DNA of 64,000 nucleotides. Origin: Rhodanobacter sp. FDAARGOS 1247. Its GTDB lineage: Bacteria; Pseudomonadota; Gammaproteobacteria; Xanthomonadales; Rhodanobacteraceae. Position numbers and translations under genes: made by a program. This document shows positions 29,367 to 38,528 of this stretch, piece after piece. The stretch covers positions 496,001-560,000 of the forward strand of contig NZ_CP069535.1 of assembly GCF_016889805.1 (NCBI RefSeq). Reading direction: 5' to 3'. Each line of letters starts with the position of its first letter. Positions within the stretch are counted from its first letter, which is position 1. Under the pieces are notes generated by a model. The model made no database searches, had not been told where the DNA came from, and saw only the letters and a program-made list of their open reading frames with translations.

Positions 29367-32318
29367 ATGAAGCAGGCGGGCGCGGTCGGCTCGGCATCGT
29401 ACGAGGGAGCGCAGCAGCTGAGCTGGCTGGCTCGGCTGATCATCGCGCATACCCCGGAGGAAGTGGCCACCGGCGTGGCCGGCCTGGTCAGGGCGCATCC
29501 GGATTGCCTGGCGGCCGAAGTCCTGTGGGGCAGCGGTGCCCTGGAGTACGTGCAGCAGCACAGCCCGGGGCTGGTGGCGGCAGCCGACGCGCCCTGGCTC
29601 GATGCCGCGCGCGCCAGCTCGCAGCCGCTGTGGCATGCCGACGGTCGCCGCGCCGCCGTGCGGCTGTGCGAGCAGCCCGAACCCGTGCTGCTGGTGGTGC
29701 GCACGGCGCACCCGGCGTCCGGCCTGTTCGAGGCGTTGCAGGAGCCGCTGACGCTCGCCGGGCAACTGCTGCAGCGGGCGCTGGAATGGGTGGAACTGCG
29801 CGATTCGCACGAACAGCTGGAGCGCTCGGAGAACCTGCAGCGCGCGCTGTTCGCGATCTCCGACCTGGCCGGCTCCGAACGCGACATGCCGGACATGCTG
29901 CGTGGCATCCATGCCATCGTCAGCACGCTGATGTACGCGGAAAACATGTTCATCGTGACGCGCAACGCGGGCGAAAACACGGTGCGCTTCCTCTACTACG
30001 TCGATGTCATGGACCCCGCCATCCCCGGCGACGGCCAAGACATGCCGATGAGTGCGATCGAGCACACGCTGACCTGGTACGTGATGCGCGACGGCAATGC
30101 GCGGATGGGCGACGCGGAGGAGCTGCGCAACCAAGCGCCGGGCCCGGTGGCCGTGATCGGACCGGACAGCCACGACTGGCTCGGCGTGCCGATGCTGCGC
30201 GACGGTCATGTCGGCGGCGCGCTGGTGGTGCAGAGCTACCAGCAGAACATCGGCTTCAGCGAGGAAGATCTCGCCCTGCTGCAGTTCGTCGGCAGCCACA
30301 TCCTCACCGCGCTGGAGCGCAAGCAGGGCAAGGACGAACTCGAACGCCAGGTGCAGCAACGCACCGTGCAGCTGGCCGAGGCCAATCGCGGCCTGCAGAT
30401 GGAAGTGATCGAACGGCAGCGCGCCGAGCATCTGCAGGCAGCGCTGTTCCGGATCGCCGAGATGGCCACCGCCGACATCGATCAGGACGCCTTCTACCGA
30501 CGCGTGCACGGCGTGGTGGGCGAGCTGCTGAATGCGGAGAACTTCTTCATCGCGCTGCTTTCCGACGATCGCCAGAAGCTGACCTTTCCCTACTCGGTGG
30601 ACGCCGTGCTGGCGCCGCCGGCCGAGCGTCCGCTGGGCCGCGGCCTTAGCGAGTACGTGCTGCGCCAGGGTACCGAGTTGCGGCTGGACAATGCGCAGAT
30701 CGAGGAGCTCGAACGACAGGGCGAGATCGCGCCCGGCCGCATGGGCTCGCCGGCGATGTGCTGGCTGGGCGTGCCGCTGGTCGTCGGTGACGAGGTGATC
30801 GGCCTGGTCACCGTGCAGAGCTACCGGCCCGACGTGGTGTACGGGGCGGCCGACCAGGAATTGCTGAGTTTTGCCGCATCGCAGATCGCCAACAGCCTGA
30901 GCCGTCGGCGCTCGGCCGAGACATTGCGGCGCGCCTACGGCGAGCTGGAGCAGCGGGTGGAGGAACGCACGCTGGCGCTGCGCAAGGAAATCATCGAGCG
31001 CGAGCGCATGCAGGACCAGCTGCGCCATCAGGTCATGCACGATTCGCTGACCGGCCTGCCCAATCGCAGCTACCTGCGCGACCGCATCGATCGTGTACTC
31101 GCCACGATGCGGCACCACCCGGACCAGTGCTGCGCGCTGCTGTACCTGGACGTCGACCGCTTCAAGATCATCAACGACAGCCTCGGCCACCTTGCCGGCG
31201 ACGAAGTGCTGAAGGAAGTGGCGAACCGCCTCGCCGCCTGCGTGCGCCATCCCGACCTGGTGGCGCGGCTGGCCGGTGATGAATTCGCGATCCTGCTGGA
31301 ACAGGAAGAGCTGCCGCCAGCGGCCACCACGGTAGCGCAGCGCGTGCTGGATGCGCTGGGCCCACCGATGCTGGTGGCCGGCAAGGAGCTGCAGGTGACC
31401 GCCAGCGTCGGCATCGCGATGGGCGACGACCACTACGCCACCGCCGACGAGATGCTGCGCGATGCGGACATCGCGCTGTATCGCGCCAAGGAACTTGGCC
31501 GCAAGCGCTTCGCGATGTTCGACGAGACCCTGGCCAAGAACGTGGTCGACGTGCTGGCGATGGAAGGCGAGTTGCGCCAGGCCTTGCAGCACGACCAGTT
31601 CGAGCCGTACTTCCAGCCGATCTGCGCGCTGGACGGGAGTGACCGCGTGCTCGGCTACGAGGCGCTGATCCGCTGGAACCATCCCCGGCGCGGCGTGCTG
31701 GTTCCCGGCGATTTCCTGAAGATCGCCGAGGACAGCGGCCTGGTCGAGGCGATCGACTGGCGCATGTTCGAACTGAGCTGCCGGGAACTGCTGCGCCATG
31801 GCGACGGCGAGGCGTTCATGACCATCAACGTGTCGGCCCTGCACCTGCGCCACGCCGATTTCGATCGCCGCCTGGTGCAGCTGCTGGAAACCACCGGGCT
31901 GCCGCCGTCGCGGCTGGTGGTGGAAGTCACCGAGGGCGCCCTGCTGGACAATCCCGAACACGTGCGGGCCACGCTGGACCGCCTGCGGTTGATCGGCGTC
32001 GGCGCCGCGCTGGACGACTTCGGCACCGGCTATTCGTCGCTGAGCTACCTGCATTCGCTGCCGCTGCGCATCCTGAAGATCGACCGCGCCTTCGTGCACG
32101 AGCTGGACAAGGGCGCGAACACCTCGGGCACCACGGTGGTCGCCGCGATCCTGGCGCTGGCGCGGGCGCTGAACATCCAGGTGATCGCCGAGGGCATCGA
32201 GACGCCGATCCAGCGCGGCGCGCTGATCGCGATGGGTTGCGAGATGGGCCAGGGCTACCTGCTCGGCCGCCCCGCACCGATCGCCCGGCCATCGGCGGCC
32301 ATCGGTGGTGCGGCCTGA
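29367..32318 (+). CDS. GAF-GAF-GGDEF-EAL cyclic di-GMP protein
   Basis: 983 residues without a membrane segment, so cytosolic. A ~150-residue N-terminal part is followed by GAF 1 (about 155-305), a coiled coil (about 310-350), GAF 2 (about 355-508), a second coiled coil, GGDEF (about 555-720) and EAL (about 730-975). The GGDEF signature is LAGDEF, with Ala636 replacing the first glycine. The EAL domain keeps YEALIRW, DDFGTGYSSLSYL, ILKIDRAF and AEGIET, so phosphodiesterase activity is likely. Cyclase activity is uncertain because AGDEF variants can be active. GGGGGAG precedes ATG 29367. The GAF ligand is unknown. Confidence 0.94.
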   Translation: MKQAGAVGSASYEGAQQLSWLARLIIAHTPEEVATGVAGLVRAHPDCLAAEVLWGSGALEYVQQHSPGLVAAADAPWLDAARASSQPLWHADGRRAAVRLCEQPEPVLLVVRTAHPASGLFEALQEPLTLAGQLLQRALEWVELRDSHEQLERSENLQRALFAISDLAGSERDMPDMLRGIHAIVSTLMYAENMFIVTRNAGENTVRFLYYVDVMDPAIPGDGQDMPMSAIEHTLTWYVMRDGNARMGDAEELRNQAPGPVAVIGPDSHDWLGVPMLRDGHVGGALVVQSYQQNIGFSEEDLALLQFVGSHILTALERKQGKDELERQVQQRTVQLAEANRGLQMEVIERQRAEHLQAALFRIAEMATADIDQDAFYRRVHGVVGELLNAENFFIALLSDDRQKLTFPYSVDAVLAPPAERPLGRGLSEYVLRQGTELRLDNAQIEELERQGEIAPGRMGSPAMCWLGVPLVVGDEVIGLVTVQSYRPDVVYGAADQELLSFAASQIANSLSRRRSAETLRRAYGELEQRVEERTLALRKEIIERERMQDQLRHQVMHDSLTGLPNRSYLRDRIDRVLATMRHHPDQCCALLYLDVDRFKIINDSLGHLAGDEVLKEVANRLAACVRHPDLVARLAGDEFAILLEQEELPPAATTVAQRVLDALGPPMLVAGKELQVTASVGIAMGDDHYATADEMLRDADIALYRAKELGRKRFAMFDETLAKNVVDVLAMEGELRQALQHDQFEPYFQPICALDGSDRVLGYEALIRWNHPRRGVLVPGDFLKIAEDSGLVEAIDWRMFELSCRELLRHGDGEAFMTINVSALHLRHADFDRRLVQLLETTGLPPSRLVVEVTEGALLDNPEHVRATLDRLRLIGVGAALDDFGTGYSSLSYLHSLPLRILKIDRAFVHELDKGANTSGTTVVAAILALARALNIQVIAEGIETPIQRGALIAMGCEMGQGYLLGRPAPIARPSAAIGGAA

Positions 32319-32327
32319 GTCCGCGGC

Positions 32328-32981
32328 CTACTCGCCCACAGCAATCTGCCGCAAGGCCTGCTCGAACGCCTCTGGCGGCTGGCCACCGGAAATCAGGTGC
32401 TGGCCGTTGACGATGGTGGCCGGCACCGAATGGATGCCGCGCGAGGTGAAGAACCGTTCCTGCTCGCGGACGTCGTCGGCGTACTCGTCGCCGGCCAGGA
32501 TCTGCCGTGCGCGCTCACCGTCCAGTCCCGCCTCGATGGCCAGGCGCTGCAAGGTGTCGTGCGCGCTGACGTCCTCGCCATCGGTGAAGTACGCGCGCAG
32601 CAGGATCTGCTTCAGCGTCAGCTGGCGACCTTCCAGCCCGGCCCAGTGCAGCAGCCGGTGCGCATCGAAGGTGTTGTAGACGCGGCTGCGCCGATCCATG
32701 TTGAAGGTGAAGCCCAGCGCCGCGCCACGCTCGCGGATCGCCGCGCGGTTGGCGTCGATCTGCTCGGCGCTGCTGCCGTACTTGCGCACCAGGTGCTCGG
32801 TGGAATCCTCGCCTGCGGCTGCCATCTGCGGATTCAGCTCGAACGGCTGGAAGTGGATCTCGGCGCTGATCTCGCCGTCGACCCTGGCCAGCGCCTGCTG
32901 CAGCGAAGCCAGTCCCACCGCGCACCACGGGCAGGAAACGTCGGAGACGAAGTCGATGCGGAGGGCGGCGGGGGTGGTCAT
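32328..32981 (-). CDS. DsbA family oxidoreductase, FrnE type
   Basis: 217 residues with the thioredoxin-fold active site CPWC at positions 17-20 (FVSDVSCPWCAVGL), no signal peptide, and the cis-proline segment SRGIHSVPATIVNGQ. FrnE-type proteins are cytosolic disulfide isomerases or oxidoreductases linked to polyketide synthesis or oxidative stress. Convergent with the GGDEF/EAL gene (9-base gap). Confidence 0.9.
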   Translation of the reverse strand: MTTPAALRIDFVSDVSCPWCAVGLASLQQALARVDGEISAEIHFQPFELNPQMAAAGEDSTEHLVRKYGSSAEQIDANRAAIRERGAALGFTFNMDRRSRVYNTFDAHRLLHWAGLEGRQLTLKQILLRAYFTDGEDVSAHDTLQRLAIEAGLDGERARQILAGDEYADDVREQERFFTSRGIHSVPATIVNGQHLISGGQPPEAFEQALRQIAVGE

Positions 32982-33059
32982 GGCAGGCCTTCGAACAGGG
33001 ATCGGACCCTCCAGAATTGGGGCGCTGCGCAGCTGTTCAATGGTGACGAGGGTCGGTGT

Positions 33060-34703
33060 TCACCGGGTCATGCTCAAGGCCACCGCCTCGGCGATCCTGA
33101 TCCCGTCCACCGCGGCGGAGAGGATGCCGCCGGCGTAACCCGCGCCTTCGCCGGCGGGATACAGGCCGCGGGTGTTGAGGCTTTGCAGGCTGTCGTCGCG
33201 CTTGATGCGCACGGGCGAGGAGGTGCGCGTCTCCACGCCGGTGAGGATCGCATCGGGCATCGCGTAGCCGCGGACCTGCCGTTCGAATGCGGGCAGCGCT
33301 TCGCGGATCGCGGCGAGGGCGTAGTCGGGCAGGGCGCTGTCCAGGCTGCCAAGCATCACGCCGGGCTTGTACGACGGCTGCACCTCGCCGAACTCGCGCG
33401 AGGCGCGGCCGGCGAGGAAATCGCCGACCAGCTGCGCCGGCGCGCTGTAATTTTCGCCACCCAGCGCATAGGCGTGGCTTTCCAGCGCGCGTTGCAGCGC
33501 GATGCCGGCCAGCGGGCCGCCGGCGGGATCGAACGCGGCAAAGTCCGACGGCTCGATGCCGACCACCACCGCCGCGTTCGCGTTGCGCTCGTTGCGCGAA
33601 TACTGGCTCATGCCGTTGGTGACCACGCGGCCCGGTTCGCTGGTGGCCGCCACCACGGTGCCGCCGGGGCACATGCAGAAGCTGTACACCGAGCGGCCGT
33701 TGCCCGCGTGGCTGCCCTTGCAGTGATGCACCAGCTTGTAGTCGGCCGCACCAAGAATGGGATGGCCGGCTTGCGGGCCGAAGCGGGCGCGATCGATCAC
33801 CGATTGCGGATGTTCGATGCGGAAGCCGATCGAGAACGGCTTCGCCTCGAGATAGACGCCGCGGGCGTGCAGCATCTCGAAAGTGTCGCGTGCGCTGTGG
33901 CCCAGCGCCAGCACCACGTGGTCGGAGCGGATCTGCTCGCCGCTGGCCAGGGTGACGCCGCGCACGCGGCGTTCGCCGTCCGCGTCGGTGTCGATCAGCA
34001 GGTCGTCCACGCGCTGGCTGAAGCGGATCTCGCCGCCCAGCGACTCGATCGTCTCGCGCATGTTCTCCACCATCGACACCAGCCGGAAGGTGCCGATGTG
34101 CGGCTTGCTGACGTAGAGGATTTCCTCCGGCGCGCCGGCCTTGACGAACTCGGTCAGCACCTTGCGGCCATGGTGCTGCGGATCGCGGATCTGGCTGTAC
34201 AGCTTGCCGTCGGAAAACGTGCCGGCGCCGCCCTCGCCGAACTGCACGTTGGACTCCGGATGCAGCTCGCGCTTGCGCCACAGGTCCCAGGTGTCCCTGG
34301 TGCGCTCGCGCACGGCCTTGCCCCGGTCGAGGATGATCGGGCGAAAGCCCATCTGGGCCAGGACCAGTCCCACGAACAGCCCGCAGGGGCCGAAGCCGAT
34401 CACCAGGGGACGATGGGCCAGTTGCGCGGGCGCCTTCGCCACGAAGCGGTAGTCGGTGTCTGGCGTCGGTTGCACGTGCGGATCGTCGGCGTAGCGCTGC
34501 AGCAGCTCGGCTTCGCGCGGCGTGTCGATGTCCACCGCATAGATCAGCGCGATCGCGCCGCGCTTGCGCGCGTCATGACCGCGCCGCGCCACGGCGTAGC
34601 TGCGGATGTCGGCCGCCGCGAGGTGCAGGCGCTTGCGGATCGCCGCCGCCAGTTCGGCCTCGTCGTGATCGAGGGGCAGCTTGAGGTCGCTCAGTCGCAG
34701 CAT
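33060..34703 (-). CDS. FAD-dependent oxidoreductase (COG2509-like)
   Basis: 547 residues. The FAD-binding loop PLVIGFGPCGLFVGLVLAQM lies after an N-terminal ~95-residue domain, not at the very start, a feature of this family. Further signatures are NVQFGEGGAGTFSDGKL, VLALGHSARDTFEML, FCMCPGGTVVAATSE and YPAGEGAGYAGGI. No substrate is known for these uncharacterised flavoproteins. It is flanked by same-strand genes with spacers of about 80-90 bases. Confidence 0.9.
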   Translation of the reverse strand: MLRLSDLKLPLDHDEAELAAAIRKRLHLAAADIRSYAVARRGHDARKRGAIALIYAVDIDTPREAELLQRYADDPHVQPTPDTDYRFVAKAPAQLAHRPLVIGFGPCGLFVGLVLAQMGFRPIILDRGKAVRERTRDTWDLWRKRELHPESNVQFGEGGAGTFSDGKLYSQIRDPQHHGRKVLTEFVKAGAPEEILYVSKPHIGTFRLVSMVENMRETIESLGGEIRFSQRVDDLLIDTDADGERRVRGVTLASGEQIRSDHVVLALGHSARDTFEMLHARGVYLEAKPFSIGFRIEHPQSVIDRARFGPQAGHPILGAADYKLVHHCKGSHAGNGRSVYSFCMCPGGTVVAATSEPGRVVTNGMSQYSRNERNANAAVVVGIEPSDFAAFDPAGGPLAGIALQRALESHAYALGGENYSAPAQLVGDFLAGRASREFGEVQPSYKPGVMLGSLDSALPDYALAAIREALPAFERQVRGYAMPDAILTGVETRTSSPVRIKRDDSLQSLNTRGLYPAGEGAGYAGGILSAAVDGIRIAEAVALSMTR

Positions 34704-34755
34704 GGTCCAGCGTTCCGTGAAGGCATCAGTTGCATGCGACGATTTTCGCAGATAT

Positions 34756-34784
34756 CGCGCCGCCGCGAAGATCGCGGCGGCGCG
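34756..34784. repeat. Perfect 12-base-pair GC hairpin
   Basis: CGCGCCGCCGCG (34756-34767), loop AAGAT, CGCGGCGGCGCG (34773-34784). It lies seven bases after the stop of the DUF1993 gene on the minus strand. No T tract follows in either direction, so it may be an mRNA 3'-end stabiliser rather than an intrinsic terminator. Confidence 0.55.
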
Positions 34785-34790
34785 CGGCGA

Positions 34791-35297
34791 TCAGGCCTGG
34801 CCGATGAAGTCGGTTTTGCCGATGTCGGTGCCGGCCTCGCGCAGGATGTTGTACGCGGTGGTGCAGTGGAAGAACAGGTTGGGGATGGTGAAGCCGAACA
34901 GGTAGGCCTGGCCCGCGAAGGTCATCTCGCCGGTGCGCATCTTCATCACGACGGTGCGGTTCTCGCTGCCGTCGATCTGTTCCGGCGTGAAGCTCTTGAT
35001 GTATTCGATCGCGCGTTCGATGCGGCCGTACGCCTGTTCCAGCGTGGTCTCGTTGTCCTCGAACGATTGGGGTTCGACGCCGGCCAGACGGGCGGCGCCA
35101 CGGGCGGCCATGTCGCAGGCGATCTGGATCTGCTTGATCAGCGGCAGCATGTCGGGGATCAGTCGCGTCTGCAGCAGCACCTCGTCGCTGACGTTCTTCG
35201 ATTTCGCGTGTTCGGCACCTTTCTTCAGCACATGCGTGAGGTTGGTCAGCGCGCGGGTGAAAACGGGGACGGAGGCTTGGTACATGGACAGCGTCAT
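34791..35297 (-). CDS. DUF1993 family protein
   Basis: 168 residues, helical, no signal or membrane segment. The pattern MYQASVPVFTRALTNLTHVL, a mid region FAGQAYLFGFTIPNLFFHCT and TAYNILREAG is typical of DUF1993, a DinB-like four-helix bundle family of unknown function. ATG 35297 overlaps the stop of the MFS gene by four bases, so the two are coupled. Confidence 0.88.
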   Translation of the reverse strand: MTLSMYQASVPVFTRALTNLTHVLKKGAEHAKSKNVSDEVLLQTRLIPDMLPLIKQIQIACDMAARGAARLAGVEPQSFEDNETTLEQAYGRIERAIEYIKSFTPEQIDGSENRTVVMKMRTGEMTFAGQAYLFGFTIPNLFFHCTTAYNILREAGTDIGKTDFIGQA

Positions 35298-36646
35298 GGG
35301 TGACTCTCCTGCGGTTCGTGAAGTGATTCGGGCAAGGGGTTGATGGCCAGCGCGGGCAGATCGCCGGTGAGCACGACGGGCGCGGCCTCGTCGGGTTGCG
35401 GTGCGGCGACGGCGGGCAGGTTTCGGGTGACCCGCGCCGCGACCACCAGGCCGACCAGCATCAGCACGGCCGAAAGCACGAACGCGGCGCCTGGCAGATG
35501 GACGGGCGAACCCGGCGCGATCGACAACGCGAAAATCTGTGCAAACAGATACGGCCCGAAGATGCCCGCGAAACTGCCCAGGCTGCCGATCGCGCCCTGC
35601 AGCCGGCCCTGCTCGGACGGATCGACCTGCTGCGTCATGATCGACTGGATCGGCGGCATCGCCAGCCCCCACAGCGCCAGCAGCGGGATGCCGAACAGGA
35701 ACGCCCAGCCCACGTTGGCCACGCCCATCACCAGGAACGCACCGACGCCGAACAGCATGCCGGCCAGCAGCACGCGACGCTCGCCGAAGCGCGGCGCCAG
35801 CTTGCCGGTGAGCACTGCCTGCACGAAACCGTCGCAGCCGCCGACCAGCATCAGCACGTAGCCGACCGCCTGCGGACCCCAGTGGTAGCGGTAATCCGCG
35901 TACAGCACGAACACCGTCTGCAGCACGTAATGAGCGAGATAGACCATGAACAGCACCACTGCCAGGCCGAGTACCTGCGGCTGGCGGCGCAGCAGTTTCA
36001 GCGAGCCGAACGGATGCGCGCTGTGCAATTCGAGTCGGGCCGTGCGGCGTTCCTTCGGCAGTGATTCGGGCAGGACGAAACAGCCATACAGGAAGTTGCA
36101 CAGCGCCAGTCCCGCGGCCACCCAGAACGGCAGGCGCAGCGCGATGCTGCCCAGGAAACCGCCCAGGCCCGGGCCGATGATGAAGCCCAGGCCGAATGCG
36201 CTGCCGAGGATGCCGAACGCGGCCGCGCGCTTTTCCTTCGGCACGATGTCGGCGATGTAGGCATTGGCCGTGCTGAAGCTGGCTGCGGTCATGCCCAGCA
36301 GGATGCGCGCCGCGAACAGCATCCACAGCGTAGGCGCCAGCGCCAGCACCACGAAGTCCACGGCCAGGCCGAGGTTGGAGATCAGGATCACCGGCCGCCG
36401 CCCGAACCGATCGGACAGCGCGCCCTGCACCGGCGAGAACACGAACTGCACGATCGCGAACACCGTGCTGAAGATGCCCACCCACCACGCCGCCCGGGCG
36501 ATGCCGCCGCCGGCCAGCTGCTCGATCAGGTGCGGCAGCACCGGGATGATGATGCCGAACGCCAGCATGTCCAGCAGCACGGTGACGTAGATGAAGGCCA
36601 GCGCGGCGCGATGGCGCGGAGCGACAGGCATCGGCGACTGGTCCAT
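35294..36646 (-). CDS. MFS transporter, TCR/Tet-like
   Basis: About 450 residues with twelve likely membrane helices. The motif between helices 2 and 3 (GALSDRFGRRPVIL) and the motif at helix 5 (GLGFIIGPGLGG) mark drug:proton antiporters of the DHA1/TetA type. A proline/alanine-rich C-terminal tail follows. The substrate is not predictable. The open frame extends far upstream, but only this portion is coding; ATG 36646 and ATG 36631 are both possible starts. Divergent from the M49-like lipoprotein gene. Confidence 0.9.
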   Translation of the reverse strand: MDQSPMPVAPRHRAALAFIYVTVLLDMLAFGIIIPVLPHLIEQLAGGGIARAAWWVGIFSTVFAIVQFVFSPVQGALSDRFGRRPVILISNLGLAVDFVVLALAPTLWMLFAARILLGMTAASFSTANAYIADIVPKEKRAAAFGILGSAFGLGFIIGPGLGGFLGSIALRLPFWVAAGLALCNFLYGCFVLPESLPKERRTARLELHSAHPFGSLKLLRRQPQVLGLAVVLFMVYLAHYVLQTVFVLYADYRYHWGPQAVGYVLMLVGGCDGFVQAVLTGKLAPRFGERRVLLAGMLFGVGAFLVMGVANVGWAFLFGIPLLALWGLAMPPIQSIMTQQVDPSEQGRLQGAIGSLGSFAGIFGPYLFAQIFALSIAPGSPVHLPGAAFVLSAVLMLVGLVVAARVTRNLPAVAAPQPDEAAPVVLTGDLPALAINPLPESLHEPQESHP

Positions 36647-36772
36647 GGGCGTGGCGAGGCGGAGGGACTGCGACGATAGCTGAAGCGGGGCACCGCGGCA
36701 TGTGCATCCGGTCAGGTATCGCCGCGGCATCGGCGCGATACCATGGAGCATTCTCCTGCCAGGACTGCCCTC

Positions 36773-38494
36773 ATGGTTCGACGTCTGCTTCCCGTCTGTC
36801 TGCTGCTGGCGCTCGCCGGCTGCTCTTCCCACCAGGACGCGCCGGCGCAGGCGCCGGTGTCGAAGGAGGAGCTGGCTCCCGCGCCCGCCGCCACGGCGCC
36901 GGATGCCGTCGAGTCCGCCGCGGCCGTGCGCAAACACCTGGCCGACTACGCCACGGTGAAGCTCACTGCCGACCTGTCGAAGTTCGATGCGCAACAGCAG
37001 CAGATGATTGCCTTGCTGGTCGAGGCCGCGGACAGCATGAACGCGCTGTACTGGAAGCAGGGCTGGGGCGACAAGGACGCGCTGCTGGCGCAGATCGGCG
37101 ACCCGTCGGTGCGCGAGTTCGCCGAGATCAACTACGGCCCGTGGGACCGGCTGGACAACGACAAGCCCTTCGTCGACGGCATCGGCCCGCGTCCGGCCGG
37201 CGCGCAGTTCTACCCAGCCGACATGACGAAGGAGCAGTTCGAGCAGTCGCCGCTGAAGGACAAGACCGGGCTGTACACCTTGCTGCGCCGCGACGACAAG
37301 GGCCAGCTGATCAGCGTGCCCTACCACGAGGCGTACAAGGCCGAACTGGAAAAGACCGCCGGCCTGCTGCGCGAAGCCGCGAAACTGGCGAAAGATGCGG
37401 GTTTCCGCAAGTACCTCACGATGCGCGCCGACGCGCTGCTCAGCGACGACTACCAGGCCAGCGACTTCGCCTGGATGGACATGAAGAGCAACCCGGTCGA
37501 CATCGTGATCGGCCCGATCGAGACCTACGAGGACCAGCTGTTCGGCTACAAGGCCAGCTACGAATCCTATGTGCTGGTCAAGGACCAGGCCTGGAGCGCG
37601 AAACTTGCGCGCTTCGCCAAGTACCTGCCCGAACTGCAGCGCGGCCTGCCGGTGGCCGACAAGTACAAGGCCGAGAAGCCCGGCTCCGACGCCGACCTCA
37701 ACGCCTACTTCGCGATCTACTACGGCGGCGACGCCAACGTCGGCGCCAAGACCATCGCGATCAACCTGCCCAACGACGAGCAGGTGCAGCTGAAGAAGGG
37801 CACGCGCCGCCTGCAGCTGGAAAACGTGATGCAGGCGAAGTTCGACAAGATCATGCTGCCGATCGGCAAGGAACTGATCGCCGACGACCAGCAGAAGAAC
37901 CTCACCTTCGATGCGTTCTTCCAGAACACCATGTTCCACGAAGTGGCGCACGGCCTCGGCATCAAGAACGTTCTGGACAAGAGCGGGCTCGACAGCAAGG
38001 TCACCGTGCGCAAGGCGCTGAAGGACCAGGCCTCCAGCTTCGAGGAAGGCAAGGCCGACATCCTCGGCCTGTACATGGTCAGCAAGCTGGCCGCCAAGGG
38101 CGAGCTGGACAAGTCGAAGCTGATGGACAACTACGTCACCTTCCTCGCCGGCATCCTGCGCTCGGTGCGCTTCGGCGCCAGCGACGCGCACGCCAAGGCG
38201 AACATGGTGCGCTTCAACTTCTTCAAGCAGCAGGGCGCGTTCAGCCGCGACGAAGCCAGCGGTCGCTACCGCGTCGACTTCGACAAGATGACCGCGGCGA
38301 TGAACGCGCTGTCGGCGAAGCTGCTCACCATCCAGGGCGACGGCGATTACGAAGCCGCGAAACAGCTCACCGAGCAGATGGGCAACGTCGACGCCGGGCT
38401 CGCCGGCGACCTGAAGCGACTCGACCAGGCGCACATCCCGGTCGACATCCGTTTCGAGCAGGGGCTGGACGTGCTGGGCCTCAAGCAGCCCTGA
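36773..38494 (+). CDS. Zinc hydrolase lipoprotein, dipeptidyl-peptidase III (M49)-like
   Basis: 573 residues with a lipoprotein signal (MVRRLLPVCLLLALAGCSS; lipobox LAGC), so it is probably attached to the outer membrane facing the periplasm. The zinc motif is HEVAHG (His389, Glu390, His393) with a second motif EEGKAD (Glu424-Glu425). The M49 pattern is HExxGH plus EExR/K-A-D/E, so the first motif is one residue shorter. The body is largely hydrophilic and helical. I chose ATG 36773 over 36743 because it gives a clean lipoprotein signal. Probably a peptidase; substrate unknown. Confidence 0.85.
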   Translation: MVRRLLPVCLLLALAGCSSHQDAPAQAPVSKEELAPAPAATAPDAVESAAAVRKHLADYATVKLTADLSKFDAQQQQMIALLVEAADSMNALYWKQGWGDKDALLAQIGDPSVREFAEINYGPWDRLDNDKPFVDGIGPRPAGAQFYPADMTKEQFEQSPLKDKTGLYTLLRRDDKGQLISVPYHEAYKAELEKTAGLLREAAKLAKDAGFRKYLTMRADALLSDDYQASDFAWMDMKSNPVDIVIGPIETYEDQLFGYKASYESYVLVKDQAWSAKLARFAKYLPELQRGLPVADKYKAEKPGSDADLNAYFAIYYGGDANVGAKTIAINLPNDEQVQLKKGTRRLQLENVMQAKFDKIMLPIGKELIADDQQKNLTFDAFFQNTMFHEVAHGLGIKNVLDKSGLDSKVTVRKALKDQASSFEEGKADILGLYMVSKLAAKGELDKSKLMDNYVTFLAGILRSVRFGASDAHAKANMVRFNFFKQQGAFSRDEASGRYRVDFDKMTAAMNALSAKLLTIQGDGDYEAAKQLTEQMGNVDAGLAGDLKRLDQAHIPVDIRFEQGLDVLGLKQP

Positions 38495-38507
38495 TGCATG
38501 AGGACGC

Positions 38508-38528
38508 AGGGCGGGCAGTGCCCGCCCT
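38508..38528. terminator. Hairpin between convergent genes
   Basis: AGGGCGGGC (38508-38516), loop AGT, GCCCGCCCT (38520-38528): a 9-base-pair perfect stem between the M49-like gene and the convergent hydrolase gene, overlapping the hydrolase stop (TAG). There is no T tract; it may serve both directions or be a REP-like repeat. Confidence 0.5.

Noticed and set aside
27032..29980. 982-residue DinG
   Set aside because: The first 277 codons are antisense to the GGDEF gene and its leader, and are Ser/Arg/Cys-rich; the DinG family starts at the MLADTT position.
33021..33060. Second copy of the trxA-rhlB palindrome
   Set aside because: Only a 12-base word (GCAGCTGTTCAA) is shared with 6569-6580; the flanks do not match and no matching dyad is present.
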